Assembly: GCA_029204225.1 (NCBI GenBank) | Contig: CM055111.1 | Location: forward strand, 29,658,340-29,722,339 | Length of the DNA stretch: 64,000 bases | Direction of reading: 5' to 3' | Source: Diphasiastrum complanatum | Lineage: Eukaryota; Streptophyta; Lycopodiopsida; Lycopodiales; Lycopodiaceae | In this document: positions 27,001 to 39,195 of the stretch, one piece after another | Layout: each line of letters opens with the position of its first letter | Position numbering within the stretch: position 1 is the stretch's first letter | Program-made: the position numbers and the translations under genes | Notes under the pieces: model-generated | What the model was told of the DNA's origin: nothing | The model's input: only the letters and a program-made list of their open reading frames with translations | Databases searched by the model: none

Positions 27001-30000
27001 GCTGCTCCTATCTCAAAGCGTCTAGCTCCCGCTTTTCTTAGACTGCTGATGTGGTTGTCTTTCCCTCATCCGTGATTGTTCTTTCTTCGAGGATCTTACA
27101 ATCTAATACCAGCTTGTCTTCCTATCTCTGCTTTCCATTTTACCTTCTGCCTATGCATTCCTCGTGTTGTTTTAAACCTGGGGTCTTCTTTGCCTGTTAG
27201 TATGGTTCCTCAAGAATCTTCCGGATTTCAATCCTCTTGCTCGGCGTGGAGAAAAGAGACCTGCTTCACCTTCAGACCATCCTTCCAGTGCTTCCCCTTT
27301 GTGTGCGCGTCGTGAAGCCCACTGTGGTGTTGCGGATTCCTTGCTTGTTTCCTCTGGCCAGGTGGCGCCATACTGTCCGCCCCATCTTCGTCACCAGCTT
27401 TCTTCCTCTCTTTCAATTTCGCAGCTTTCTCCTTCTTCCTCTTCTCGCCTCCGTGTTCCATGTGCGGGCTGTGGTCGCCTTTATGTGCAAGGTGCCGGTC
27501 TTTCGTGCCATCAAAACGCTTGCTTTGCTTTTCGTCAACAGCTCGCATTAACCACTGTCGACCTTGCACCTCATCCTGCTCCCTCTTCGCCACCTGACTC
27601 GGCTTGGACCTGGATTCGCTCCCTTGATATTTTGACCGCTTTTCACCTAGGTTTTCCTCGTCCTCATCTTTATGCACACATACCCTTTGCCTTGCGCTTA
27701 GACGTCCAGAGAGCTTTGTCCTTGCCTTTGTCTCGACTGGCTTCCAACCCTTCTGATACCGCAGCTTGGCATGCCTTTTTGCTTTTTCCTCTCTGGTGTT
27801 TGCCTTTACCTCCTTGCGGTGGTGATGCTGGTCACAAGGAATCTTGCAACAAGATTCATCGCTTTATGTCAGGAGATTGGGAAAATATGCAAGAAGAGCA
27901 TTTCCTTCGCTGTTATGCGCTTGCTGCTCAGCGGGATTCTACTTCGGATGGTATTTCTATACCCCCCGTTCATCGTCGGTTGCGTCGCTGTGTTTTACTT
28001 GGGCAAGTGGGTGAGTATTCTCGTGCAGCTCGTGCTCTAGCTCCTACAAGTCCCGCTACTCCTTCTGCTGCCACCCTTCAGGCTTTGGAGCTTCTTCATC
28101 CACCGGCAAATGACTGTCTTCCCTCTTTTGTTGAGAACTTTGAACCTAATTCCGATTTGCAGCTCTCAGAATCTCATTGGACACCACCTTGAGTCTAAGG
28201 TTATTAGATTATTCGGAATTAGATGGTCAGACTGAACAGATCAAATAGTTTGTGGAAGATATGCTTCGTGCATATATTTCCAGGAGATTGGGAAAGGTAC
28301 CTCCCAATGGTTGAGTTTGCGTATAACATTGCAAAGCACTCAGCAAAGGGTTATAGTCCATTCATGTTAATTTATGGTTTCCAGCCTTGTGCCTCCATTT
28401 CTGTTGGCCTCAAAGGTTAACGCAGTGGTGGATTTCTTGCAAGATATGTAGGAAATCCTACTTGTCGCTAGAGATAATGTAAAAATGGCTTAGGATAAAG
28501 CCCTCCAAACGAAGGGCACCCTGACTGTACCTGCAAGTACGATACGTCAAAATAAAGTGATTGCCGCAGAGAAAGTGTTCGGAGCGTGCCAAAAGTGATT
28601 TCACCATTCCATTGGGCACGTAGTTGGGAGTTGGTGACGAGAAGCATTTCGGAAGGTGACGTCAGTTTGGCTTTCAATTTGGTGAAAGAATATGGGCCTT
28701 TTATTATTGTAAAGAAACTCAATTGGAATGCCTGTCAACTAGATTTTCCATAAGGAATCAAAGTCCATCCAATCTTCCACGTGAATCATTCAAAGGAACA
28801 ACTTGGTGCGAAGGATGATTTGATTCAAGCGAATGAGTTAGTTCCGTTAGAGGATCTGTTAGCGTACAAACCTTATGAACCAAAGGCCATTGTTGATGTA
28901 CATCAACATGGGCTTAGCAATCGGTAGGTAACTGAGTACTTGGTTCATTGGAAAGGTGCTTCCAACGATGAGGACTTCAATCTGGAAAAGGAATATGACT
29001 ATGAATTTACAACAATGATCATTATTGAACTATTATCTATCACATCATCAATGACTAATAAAGGCAGCTTTTGTGGATGCTACATATCCTATTTTGCAGA
29101 TGTCCATGTGCAGTACTCCATATTTATTGAGCCCATGACAGAGGTTGGTGGGGTTCTATTTTGAAGAGCAGCTTCTCAATGAGCGATTTTCATCCCTTAT
29201 TGCAACTTGTTGGGTAGAACATATTGTAGCATCTATCACGTTTCCTTCTGAGGGATTGACCTTATCATCTTGCCCACCAATAATATGAGGCAAATCTGGA
29301 GACTCATATGGAGGAGCCTTTCCATGATATGCAAGGAATAACTATCTTTCTGGTCTCCACCCTCATTTTAAGATATATCTTTGAGCTCCACTTTGGATTC
29401 ATTTTCTATTCCTGTGTACAAGATATTCTTATCTGTGACTTCAGTCGGAAGATGTAGCTTGATATTTACTTGATGGCAATGAGTTAGAGAACTTTTTATT
29501 AAGCTGTAGATTTTGTTGACATCTATCCCAGAACTGCTGCACAACTAGAAAAAGAAAATAGTTTGCTACTTTACATATGGATGTTTGGACCTCTATGCGG
29601 AAAATCCATAAGTAGCATGCTATTGTGGAGCAAATTTTGATGCACAGTTAGGCTCTGCCTGGCAGGACCTGAACATGTCCGATTGAGAGTTCAGATCTTT
29701 GGTAGAGACTTAGCTGATGTCAGGCAACACAATCTTCCATCAGCACTCGAGTTTAATTCCATATTCATGTTGCTTCTGGTGGTTTTGGACTTATTAGAAC
29801 AGTACAAGCGTATTTTTTGAGGAGTCATGTGCATCACCACCATTGTGGGATGTTAATCACCCTATTGACTATATACTAAGCACAGTTCTAGTCTCTCGAA
29901 TGCCATATTGGATGTCCACATTTGAGCAGAATGAGATTTGACATCAAGTGCTTGAGTTTTTGCAATAGTTGTAATTGTTCTTATCAGAGTCTACTTGGTG

Positions 30001-32142
30001 CTCATGCTGTAGGTGTAAACCAATGCAATTGAACATTTATGCACTGATTATGGAGCCCTTGATGAGCTTTATGTTCGGAATCGATATCTTATTGCACATA
30101 TAGATGATCTCTTTTACAAAATGGGGGGAAGGCATCTATCTTCTCCAACATTTATTGCAGGTCTACTTTTATGACATCTTTAAATACAGTACTTTCTTAG
30201 CCAAAACTCCTTCACCATCTTAGAGGATTACTTGTGGCAGTCAGCGTCTTCTGCTGGCCATTATTGGGATCCAACTTGTATGTTGGGTAGATTATTAACT
30301 ATGATAGTTCAGGCAACAAAAATGTATACTCATCCCCTTTTCCTTAGCACATGGATATTCTCCAGTTGCCAGCACTACTGGGGCTTCCATTGCTTCCTGA
30401 TGACACACCTGCTACATTAGCAACATTGACGTCTGACGTTTGATATTTTATACTAGGAGCACATAATCAGCAGTTACGGATAACAGTTGCAGTATAGGAC
30501 TGATCTGGACAGACATTGATGTTATGTAGAGTTTGACGAGGGACATGAGTTTTATCTCTTCATGCCTCGTATTTGCTCTGGTCGAGCCGTAGACGGAAAA
30601 ATTGGCTGCTTGGGTGTTATGGTCATTTTTTGCATTCTACAGAAATTTAGTCTTGCCTCAAACCTTGAACTCCTAGAGCATGAGACATATTTCAGATTAG
30701 TCTTTTACGTATTTCCATTGGGATGGATGAGGCTTATGATTCAGAGCTGCAAGATGATCCACGGTTATCTCCTTTCGTTCCAGCTGCTTTTCTTGCGATA
30801 TGATGCATCACTGGCCAGCACCCGATACAGTTCTGGTCCAATGGGACGGACATCCTGTCTATTAGCCCACATGGAAGCCTGTTGACTAATTTGGTCATTC
30901 ACTTCCACTGCAAGACCAGGCTAGTGTTTTTATGCTGCCATTCAGTCTCAAAATACTCAGACCTACTTCCTTACACCTAGCACAGGTATGCTGTTTTTTG
31001 CGGCATCTGCATCAGTTTTACATTTTCCGGCATTTGTACAAAACTCATCCATTTGTTGGCGACATTGATGACAATCTTTTCGTTTGTAGGGGAGGGTTAA
31101 TGGACATCTGATTAGGGCTTTTTTTTATTTGACCCTCATTCTTTATTATTCACATTGTAATTCACTAGGCTCATATATTTTAACATGTATACAGATCACT
31201 CTTAAGGGCTTTTGTTCATTTGACCCATCATTCTTTATTATTCACATTGTCATTTTTAAGCTGGACCCACGGACTCTCTTTCTTATTAGTGAATAAGCTC
31301 AGGCTGCACATGTGTTCTTGGGACCCATGCCAAAATCAAGAAGAAGCCGACCATGAAGTAGATCACAGACCATCCTTTAAAGGCATTGCTTACGAGTCTC
31401 CTAAAAAGACTCAAAAGTACCAAAATCTATCCAACATGGAATAAATGGAAAGTACTCTACTTACAGTGTTTTGGAGGGCCTTGAGGAACTCATCAACTTG
31501 CTGTGATCCAGGCAGTTGCATGAAGTCCATACTAACATATGTTTGAGGCACTTGAAAGCTAAGAGTGTGCTATGAAGGCAAAATGGAATGGAAGAAGTCT
31601 TGGGATTCTTTGATGCAGATTGGGCAGTAGGAGATCTTGATGATTGTTGAGGGTCTACTTCCAGATACCTCTTTTTAATGCTAGTTTCCCTTGCGAGTTG
31701 GAAAGATTTAATAATGCTTAGCTAGCAAGCACAGAGGCTGAATATAGGGGGTTCATACAGCCAGTAAGAGACTATCTGGCTGCAGAGGCTGATGGATGAA
31801 TTGGGATGCTCCATTGAGGATGGAGTTGTAATTCATGCAGACAATCATGGAAGAATTTCTCCTTTTGACATGCAGTGTTTCATAAGAAGACCAAAACAAG
31901 TTGCTCTCCACTATTAGGGAAGCTTTGGAGAACAAGGCTGACATACTGTCCAAGAGAAAGAATGCTGGCAGCTGTAATAACAAAATGATTGCATTATGGA
32001 CTCTTTAAGTTGAATTTTTCTATCATGATTCACAACCTGCTGTACTTTTCATTGTTCCTCTATTACTGAGCCATGGAATCCCAGAATAGAGTACTTTATT
32101 TGCACAATCGTCTTTAACGTTTGTCGCATAAGTGACTCAAGC

Positions 32143-32209
<67 letters not shown>

Positions 32210-32494
32210 CTGATATCTTCTTGTACTCCTTGTTAGGTATGGAGCAATGACAAGTATCACAGTGTGGAACACCGTGTGGTTGTGAATGCACAAAAAGACA
32301 GACTTTCATTTCCTTTGTTTTTTAATCCTTATCACAACACAAACATTGCCCCAATGCCAGAATTAATTGATGGCCAACATCCTCCAAAGTACCGCTCTTT
32401 CAACTATGGCAAATATTTCAAAAAGAAGGGAGACGGCAACTACAAAGACATTGGCAAAGATCTGCAAATTTCTGATTATGCTATCGAATATTAA
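24012..32494 (+). CDS. 2-oxoglutarate/Fe(II) dioxygenase (DOXC class), three exons
   Basis: Exons 24012-24517, 24746-25070 and 32237-32494, with phases matching exactly (506+325+258 nt), encode 362 aa, the usual length for the family. Exon 1: LEHRPK, the DIOX_N segment WGFFQIVNHGVP and LGYYDGELTQNVRDWKEVFDF. Exon 2: MSFMRLNYYPKCPNPDL and SRHKDVGALTVL with the iron ligands His and Asp. Exon 3: VEHRVVVN with the third iron ligand, and RLSFPLFF with the 2OG-binding Arg-x-Ser. It resembles Arabidopsis At3g19000/At3g19010-type enzymes, soluble oxidases of specialised or hormone metabolism; the substrate cannot be told. The 5' leader (23,960-24,011) is GA-rich. Intron 2 is about 7.2 kb and filled with retroelement pieces. 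No stops or frameshifts, so probably functional. Confidence 0.93.
25071..27200. other. Left part of dioxygenase intron 2
   Basis: Begins with a normal donor (gtgtac). No gene is recognised. The part from about 26,340 onward may be the 5' untranslated region of the LINE fragment that follows. Confidence 0.5.
27202..28192 (+). mobile_element. Non-LTR retrotransposon ORF, N-terminal part
   Basis: A 298-codon ORF (27299-28192), GC-richer than its surroundings, with upstream frame-shifted coding from about 27,202. It has a CCHC finger (PCAGCGRLYVQG...CHQNAC) and the pre-RT region known from R2/NeSL-like LINEs: LLFPLWCLPLPPCGG, RRCVLLGQVGEYSRAARAL and LQALELLHPP. The reverse transcriptase that should follow is absent; the frame stops at 28192 next to a gypsy integrase piece. 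It lies in sense orientation inside the dioxygenase intron. Family assignment rests on remembered motif patterns. Confidence 0.6.
28196..29000 (+). mobile_element. Chromovirus (Ty3/gypsy) integrase end and chromodomain
   Basis: Decayed frames give DGQTE, DWERYLPMVEFAYN, HSAKGYSPFMLIYGFQP (end of the integrase core) and, at about 28,930-28,995, VTEYLVHWKGASNDEDFNLE, a chromodomain with the aromatic/WKG core. Several stops and frame changes are present. Chromodomains mark the chromovirus branch of Ty3/gypsy. Located in dioxygenase intron 2. Confidence 0.8.
29001..31590. other. Middle part of dioxygenase intron 2, unassigned
   Basis: About 2.6 kb with short ORFs (longest 107 codons at 30562-30885) and no recognised domain. 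The texture is like worn transposon coding, but I could not assign a family. Confidence 0.45.
31590..31930 (+). pseudogene. Copia RNase H fragment
   Basis: Across frame changes the plus strand gives FFDADWAVGDLDD, AEYRGFIQ-like, ETIWLQRLMDELGCS and VVIHADNHGRI, the conserved order of the Copia RNase H domain. It carries stops and frameshifts. It is sense-oriented relative to the host dioxygenase gene. Confidence 0.7.
32143..32206. repeat. (TG)8(AG)24 compound microsatellite
   Basis: Eight tg units (32143-32158) followed by 24 ag units (32159-32206). The repeat ends only 30 bases before the start of dioxygenase exon 3 at 32237. Between them is a good plant branch-point word, ctgat at 32210-32214, and an AG-free pyrimidine-rich tract. 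Confidence 0.95.
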
Positions 32495-34224
32495 GCAGAA
32501 AATATGGACATTTCAAAATGAGCTTCAACTCATGAGAAAATGTACTACTCGACACCTCTTAAGAATCATAGCCACATCCATAGGACAATTTTAAGCTTTC
32601 TAGGCATGATCTGTGTAATAGTTGTCAAATAAGATTCTCCGACAGAAATGAAGTCTTGGGGAAAGGAAAATGCATCTTTCAATGTAATTATATCTGTTTC
32701 ACAACCTGTCCTAAACAACTGTATCGAAAGTATTGAATAGAATGAATGAGTATTCTGATGGCAGAAATGGATGTAAGCTTGCTTTTAGGGAGATGTCTTG
32801 TAAACTGCACGAGCCAGGGAACTTTAAATGATGACAATGCATAGTCCACAGGCTGCTAGTTGCACTCTAGCATAGATAAAATACTAATCTTGGTCTTTAA
32901 AATTTTGTGATAATAATCTATCGTCCATGTTCGCCGCTTGAACAGCTTCTGTTTAATGTGGACACAGTAGGCGTAGAAAGCAGCAAACACTCAACATATG
33001 TTTCTTATAAGTGGCATCACACTATATGAAAGTGAAGGCATGCAGGTGGAGATGCATCACTGATCACAAAAATCAGCTTGCATTTGCTTTTTGATACGTT
33101 TTTAGAATTTAGTACTTTCAAATTAGCACAAGAGGACAATGCTGACTTGTGTGGCATGCATTCTTTCACATGGTTGTCCAACATACTCCTTTTTTGCTAC
33201 AAAATTTCAGCATGTTTATAAGCCTCCATGTTTTACTTCTATGTAGTCTTGATGTTAATGTACATTTGGTAACTGTTTTGGAACACTGGAGCATAAATTG
33301 GAGGTAGATTGAATTGCATTAAGCAAAGGTAAGGGAGTTTTTCAAGACTAGCAGCTCCTTTCAGATTTCATTCCTTCTGTCCAAATTTTTTTGGCTGCTG
33401 AGATTGAAGCAAATGTTGATCCTTGTAAACGTCGTCTGAAAATTGATTTTCAATTACCATAGGCATTCATGATTATACCTGAAAGAAGTCTGGCTTGCTT
33501 AAAATTTGATTCACTCCATTACCACTAGTTTTCTGGGTCCTTTGTATTACCTTTAAATGATTGGTTTCCTAGGTTTTCTTTGGAAGAGTACAAACTTTTT
33601 GCAGAAAAATAAAGGAGAAGATCAAGACCATCTTAATATTAAGGAAACAGGTTAAGTTCTTTTGATAACATTTACAATTATGAGTGAAAATTTTCTGAAA
33701 CCTTTGACATGTTGATAGCATTTGAAAAAGTTATTGTTAGTCATGAAATGAGTTTTTGGTAGTATAAGTCTTTCAAGTTTTTAAATTGTATGACTTCACA
33801 GTCAAGAAATGCTAGTGCATGCACTCTTTAGTCCTAGATAGGTAGTTCTTCTCATATTTGCTAAGGGTGTATATCATTTTGAATCCATCTCTTATAAAGG
33901 TGTAATTGGCTTTGAAATAGCAACAAGTTATGCTATTGATGTGCTGATTACTCTATAAGCTTGTTTGGAAATGAAACTGAATGGGAAAAGGAGATCACTC
34001 GGGGTTATGGAAGATCATGCACAATTTGTTCTAGATGTTATTAAAAAAGCTTTGAAGTTTCCAAGGTTGGAAAAGAAGGAAATTTTTTTGGTAAAATAGA
34101 CTATGAATTTTTGCCTTCAAAGAAACTAAATGACGTAACGATGTGATGTTACAAAATTGCCACTAGACGCTTTCAAGTATGCCTTTAAGATTCTCTTGAC
34201 CACACCTTTGAATAACTAGATGCT

Positions 34225-34226
<2 letters not shown>

Positions 34227-34305
<79 letters not shown>
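34227..34305. repeat. (GA)39 microsatellite
   Basis: An uninterrupted ga run of about 79 bases, the longest simple repeat in the window. Confidence 0.97.
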
Positions 34306-34307
<2 letters not shown>

Positions 34308-35189
34308 ACAAATTGTTTTCTTCACTTTTGTTTTGACACCTGTCCTGTGAAAAGCCCATGGGCTTTATGTGCAATATGCCTTTCTTGGAGGAAAGTTTAT
34401 GAGATGTATGTGCACAATGTTTGTATTCACAATAATATTGTCACAATATTCTTGAAAAATTGATTTGACATTTGGCTCTGAATGATTTTAGTTCTAGTGT
34501 ATTTTTAAATTTTCAAGATGATGAGAATGTTCATTAATTTGGATATTAATGAATCATTACTAGAATTTAGCACAAAATTTATTCACAAAGAAAAATGGCG
34601 TGGACACCCATTTCTAGATTCATTCAAAAATTTCACAATAGATAGATTAGTACTTAGATTTACAATCTTATATGTGTTGTCACAATTAAAAAATGCTTCT
34701 AGGTGTACAAATATTTTAACAACATTCAGACCTTCCCAAAAACGATTCTAAAGTGGAAAAAAGAAATTTATACAAAAAATAAAATTCAAATCAAGAATTG
34801 TAAATAAAAAAACTAAAAAACAACTCGCAACTTTTGATAATTCATTCAATTTTGAAAAAAAAAAAACTCTTGATATTGAATGAATGATATTTATGATAAA
34901 ATTAACAATGATTAGAAAGATAAAATAAACATAAAACAAAATACAAGAGTTCTAAAAGTATAAATGATGTCATGATTATTTACATACGATAAACATTGAA
35001 ACATATAAACTAAAAGTCTGTCAACGATACAACCATTATCACTATGTTTCGTACAATGTTTCAAATAGACACTCAAAATAATTATTGATATGCAAAAAAG
35101 GTTCAACATTAGATGTCTAAGCCTTCGTCATTTGCTTGAATATGAGCTTTCGATACCTTACTAGGGACAATCCTAAGTCCTCTACATCC

Positions 35190-35295
35190 TCTCGACACTA
35201 CTTTGTATACTTATAACTCTACATCTTCCCGTCACTACTTTGTACGCTTGTTCTATACCTACTTCCTCCCGTCACTACTTTGTACACTTGTTATG
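35190..35295. repeat. Three-unit minisatellite
   Basis: The core cgtcactactttgtacnctt occurs at about 35,232-35,252 and 35,268-35,291, with a more diverged copy (cgacactactttgtatactt) at about 35,193-35,213. The spacing is about 37-40 bp. Confidence 0.75.
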
Positions 35296-36082
35296 TAACG
35301 AGCGCAAAGATTTTGCCAGTAACCAAAATTCGAGATGTGTGAGGTCTTTTTTGGATGAAAGTGGTCATTCTAATAGTCACCCGTTTCTAGTTACTAGAAT
35401 AAAGTTATAACCTTGTATGTTACATTATTGGGATCATGCCAATCTAGGTGGGAGATATAAATTCAAAAATAAAAGGTATTTTTTTCACTTGAACACATTG
35501 ATTTTCCAGTTGCATGTTTCAAGATTTTACACTACAGAACACATTATAACCATATTCAAAAGCATAACAATATATAGTATTTTTTTCCATCTAACATGGC
35601 CCTTAGCTAATAATAAAAAACATGTTTTCAAGAACACACACACGCTAATTATCAATATGCTTTCCATTTCCAAAATACCCATGTGAAGGGCCAGGATTAG
35701 CTAAGTCTCCACAAATTCATCATCAACAAACATGTAGTGTCTTTTTGTCTTTTTTGAGTGTAAATTCCACGACATCTAAATGAAAAATATTCTAGCAATC
35801 CTAGTAGTCATCCAAGTTCCAATCCTCCAAGTTTCTCTCATCTGAATCAACGACAATAGTAGTTGGTGCATGCGATTGAGAAATCTCACTTGAAAATTTT
35901 CGCCAAGTCAAATCTTACAAACATTCAATCTCACTACATACCAATTCACATGATGCGCATGATACATGGAATACGCAACATAAACCATTTGATGGATTTG
36001 AAAACCTAAGCATGTATGCGGACCAACCAATTTAGAGTCGTCTAAGATATCGTAAAGTATTTTAAGATGTGTGCTACTTTTA

Positions 36083-38840
36083 TAAGACGTGTGGGAAGTC
36101 ATCACAGGTGATGAGAGAAGACCGCCAAATGAAGCTGACATCAAAGTGTTCGACAAAAAGATGAGGAAAGCTTTGACCTTCATTAACTTGTCAGTGAAGG
36201 ATCACATCATTACTCACATTTGTGATGCTGTTACACCTAGACATGCATGGGATGTGCTAAAGGAGCAGTTCGAGACGTCAAATCTGTCAAGAATCATGTT
36301 TTTGAAGTCAAAGCTGAATAGTGCCCGAATGGAGCAAGGAGAGCACATACAGACGTACATGACCAGAATAAAGACAATGAGGAATGAACTGCATTCTATT
36401 GGTGAGCGCATACGTGATGTGGAGCTGGTGCACAATGCATTGTGCGGCATTGTAGAACCCTATCAGATGTTTGTGAGCGGAATAGCATCAAGAGAAAGAT
36501 TGCCAACCTTTGACGAGCTCATAGGAATCTTGATGCAGGAAGAGCAATGACGAGAAATGGTGAAAGCTAGACGTCAAAATACTGGCGATCAGGCACTTGC
36601 AACACGCCAAAAACAAGGCAAGGGAAAGGGCAAGAAGAAATCTAAGCAGCAATTTGCCAAGAATCAGGAGGATGAGGGATCTTCCAGTGAGACCAAGAAG
36701 AAAGGCAAGTGCTTCCATTGTGGTAAAAGGGGTCATTGGAAGAGTGAATGTCATAAATTTCTGGCAAAACAAGGCAAGGGAAAACCAAAGCAAGCAGGTA
36801 ATCTTGTCGATGAGGGTGAGATTGAAGACTATAGCATCTTCATATCTGCATTGTCATCTAATCAAGATGATCAAGTGTGGTATATTGACTCGGGAGCCAC
36901 AAGACACATGACAGGTAACAAGAATTGGTTCAGTAGCTTGAAAGTGTTGGCTAATGGAACGTCTGTTTCACAAGCAAATGGTGAAGTGTGCAAGATCAAG
37001 GGGATAGGCACCATTTCAATCCAACTACCTGATGGCAAAAGTAGGATGCTCATCTAGGTACTTTACGTACCAGGTTTGAAGAAAAATCTACTTTCTGTTG
37101 GAGTCATTACTGATTAAAAGTTGAAAGTAGAATTTGCCCATGATCATTTCTTTGTGAAGGATGTGAACCAAAAGTTCAAAGTTATTGCGGATGGAGTAAG
37201 GGAGCCCAATACAAAATTGTACAAGTTGAATGCTACAATCAAGGGGCAACATGGACTCGTATCATCCATTCCATCGCAAACTGAGTTGTGGCATAAGAGG
37301 CTTGGTCACTTGAACTTGGGAAGCCTTAGTTTGATGAGGAAATTGGAGATGGTAACATGGGAGAGGAGATGGAGTCAATTGCTAAGCATAGCACTTGGGA
37401 CTTAGTAGAACCACCAGTTGGCAAGAAACCCATTGGTTGCAAATGGGTATACAGGACTAAATACCATGCAGATGGAAGTATAGCAAAGCACAAGGCAAGA
37501 TTGGTGATCAAAGGGTATGCACAAAGTAAAGGCGTCGACTATGAGGAGACCTTTGTGTTGGTATGTAAGTGGAATACTCTACGTCTACTTGTTGCTTTAG
37601 CTTCACATTTTGGTTGGCCTTTGCATAAGATGGATGTGAAATATGCTTTTCTAAATGGTGAGTTAGAAGAAGAGGTGTTCATGGATCAAGCTGAAGGCTT
37701 TGTAACGAAGGGACAGGAAAATAAAGTATGTCGCTTGAAGAAAATGCTTTATGGTCTTAAACAGGCACCACGTGCGTGGTATAGCAGGATTGATGCCTAC
37801 TTTGGTTCAAAGGGGATGGTTAGAACACATTCTGATCCAAATCTATATGTCTTATGCTTTGATGGTATGGATTCTTTGATTTCTCTTTATGTTAATGACT
37901 TGAATATTACGGGACATAATCAAGAGATGATAGATATGATCAAGAAAGACCTCATGGAACAATTTGAGATGACAGATCTCAGCCTGATGCATTATTGCCT
38001 TGGAGTAGAGGTGTGGCAAAAAGGACACGAAGTGAGTTTAACACAGGTGAAGTATGTCAAAGAGTTGCTGCAGAAGTTTAGGTTGCAGGATTGCAAACCA
38101 GTGAATACTCCTATTGAACCAAGTAAAAAGCTTTCTAAGCTTGATGAGTCACAATCATTTGATGCTACACTGTATAGGCAGTTAGTAGGGAGCTTGATTT
38201 ACCTTACCACGACTAGACTAGATATATGCTATGTTGTTGGCATTGTAAGTCAGTTTATGGCAGCACCTACAAAAATGCATTGGAAGGCAGCTAAACGCAT
38301 TTTGCGTTATGTGAAAGGCACTTCAGATTATGGCTTGATTTACAGGAAGTATGATGGTTTACCTGAGTTGTGTGCTATGTGGATGCGGATTGGGGAGGTG
38401 ACTATGATGATCGTAGATCGACCACAGGGTATGTATTCTAGTTTTGTGGTAGTTGCTTTTCAAGGTCTAGTAAGAAGCAAAGTACAAGTGCTCTTTCCAC
38501 CACAGAAGCAGAGTATAAGGCAATGTGTAGTGCAGCACAAGAATCTATATGGTTGAGACAAATCTTGGAAGAAGTTGGCATGAAGTAGAAAAATCCCACG
38601 ACATTACGTAGCGACAGTCAGAGTGGCATTCAGCTAGCAAAGAATCCAATGTTCCATGCGCGAACTAAACACGTTGAGATTTAGTATCACTTTATACGTG
38701 AGAGGCTGCTGAGTCGTGAAATTCATGTTGTTCATTGTAGCACAGAAGAACAACTAGCTGATATTTTCACTAAGCCACTTGTTGGAGAAAAGTTTGATAA
38801 GTTTAGATCAAAGCTTTCTGTACTTAAAGTTTGTTGACTT
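36083..38840 (+). mobile_element. Copia element A, integrase deleted
   Basis: Gag (36089-36550), zinc knuckle CFHCGKRGHWKSEC, protease with DSGATRHMT and a GAG-pre-integrase segment (LWHKRLGHLNLGSL) lie in one frame interrupted by three stops (near 36548, 37055 and 37116). At about 37,345 the frame jumps straight to the polymerase start (WDLVEPPVGKKPIGCKWVY), so the whole integrase is missing. Reverse transcriptase continues to about 38,370 (KQAPRAWY) with YVND in place of catalytic YVDD. RNase H follows in other frames (DADWGGDYDD, TKHVEI, LADIFTKPL) and ends near 38,836. The 5' LTR and gag start are lost. Non-functional. Confidence 0.88.
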
Positions 38841-38879
38841 TAAAGCTATATATATGACTGTATAAAAAGTAGACTCTAC

Positions 38880-39195
38880 TTTAAGGGAGAGAGTTAGAAT
38901 TAAAGTAGAATCACTGTGCTAATGTATTGTGGGTCCTATCAGTTGATAAGGATCAGTTGGCCTCGCCACGAGGCAAGTCGATGGGACACGCGTCCCGCCA
39001 ACGGCAACCTGGGTCATGCATGGGTTGCCTGAGCGAACAACTATATGTACAGTGTAATTTCATTTTGAGAAATACAGTTGTTATGTGAGCTTGTTGTGGA
39101 GAGTGTTTTCTGTTTGTGTTATTGTGTAGCATGATCTGTGTTCCTGTTCGAAGCAAATTCTAAGTGTTTGGACTTCACTAGACCAGATCCGATGT
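38880..39195 (+). mobile_element. Polypurine tract and putative 3' LTR of Copia A
   Basis: A purine run (ttaagggagagag, about 38,880-38,892) follows the end of RNase H, as expected for the polypurine tract. About 300 bases beyond it should be the 3' LTR. No 5' partner is present, so the limits are estimates. Confidence 0.5.

Larger units (their letters stand above)
32495..36080. other. Downstream of dioxygenase, no gene recognised
   Basis: Starts with the 3' UTR of the dioxygenase. The rest is AT-rich, with small ORFs lacking recognisable domains, a long GA microsatellite at 34227-34305 and a three-unit minisatellite at about 35,190-35,295. Confidence 0.5.

Noticed and set aside
27228-27677. 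149-codon minus-strand ORF
   Set aside because: Lies antisense to the GC-rich LINE frame and has only Lys/Glu-rich low-complexity content; treated as a shadow of the plus-strand ORF.
35190-35295. CRISPR-like array (three short spaced repeats)
   Set aside because: Only three diverged units in plant nuclear DNA without cas genes; a minisatellite.
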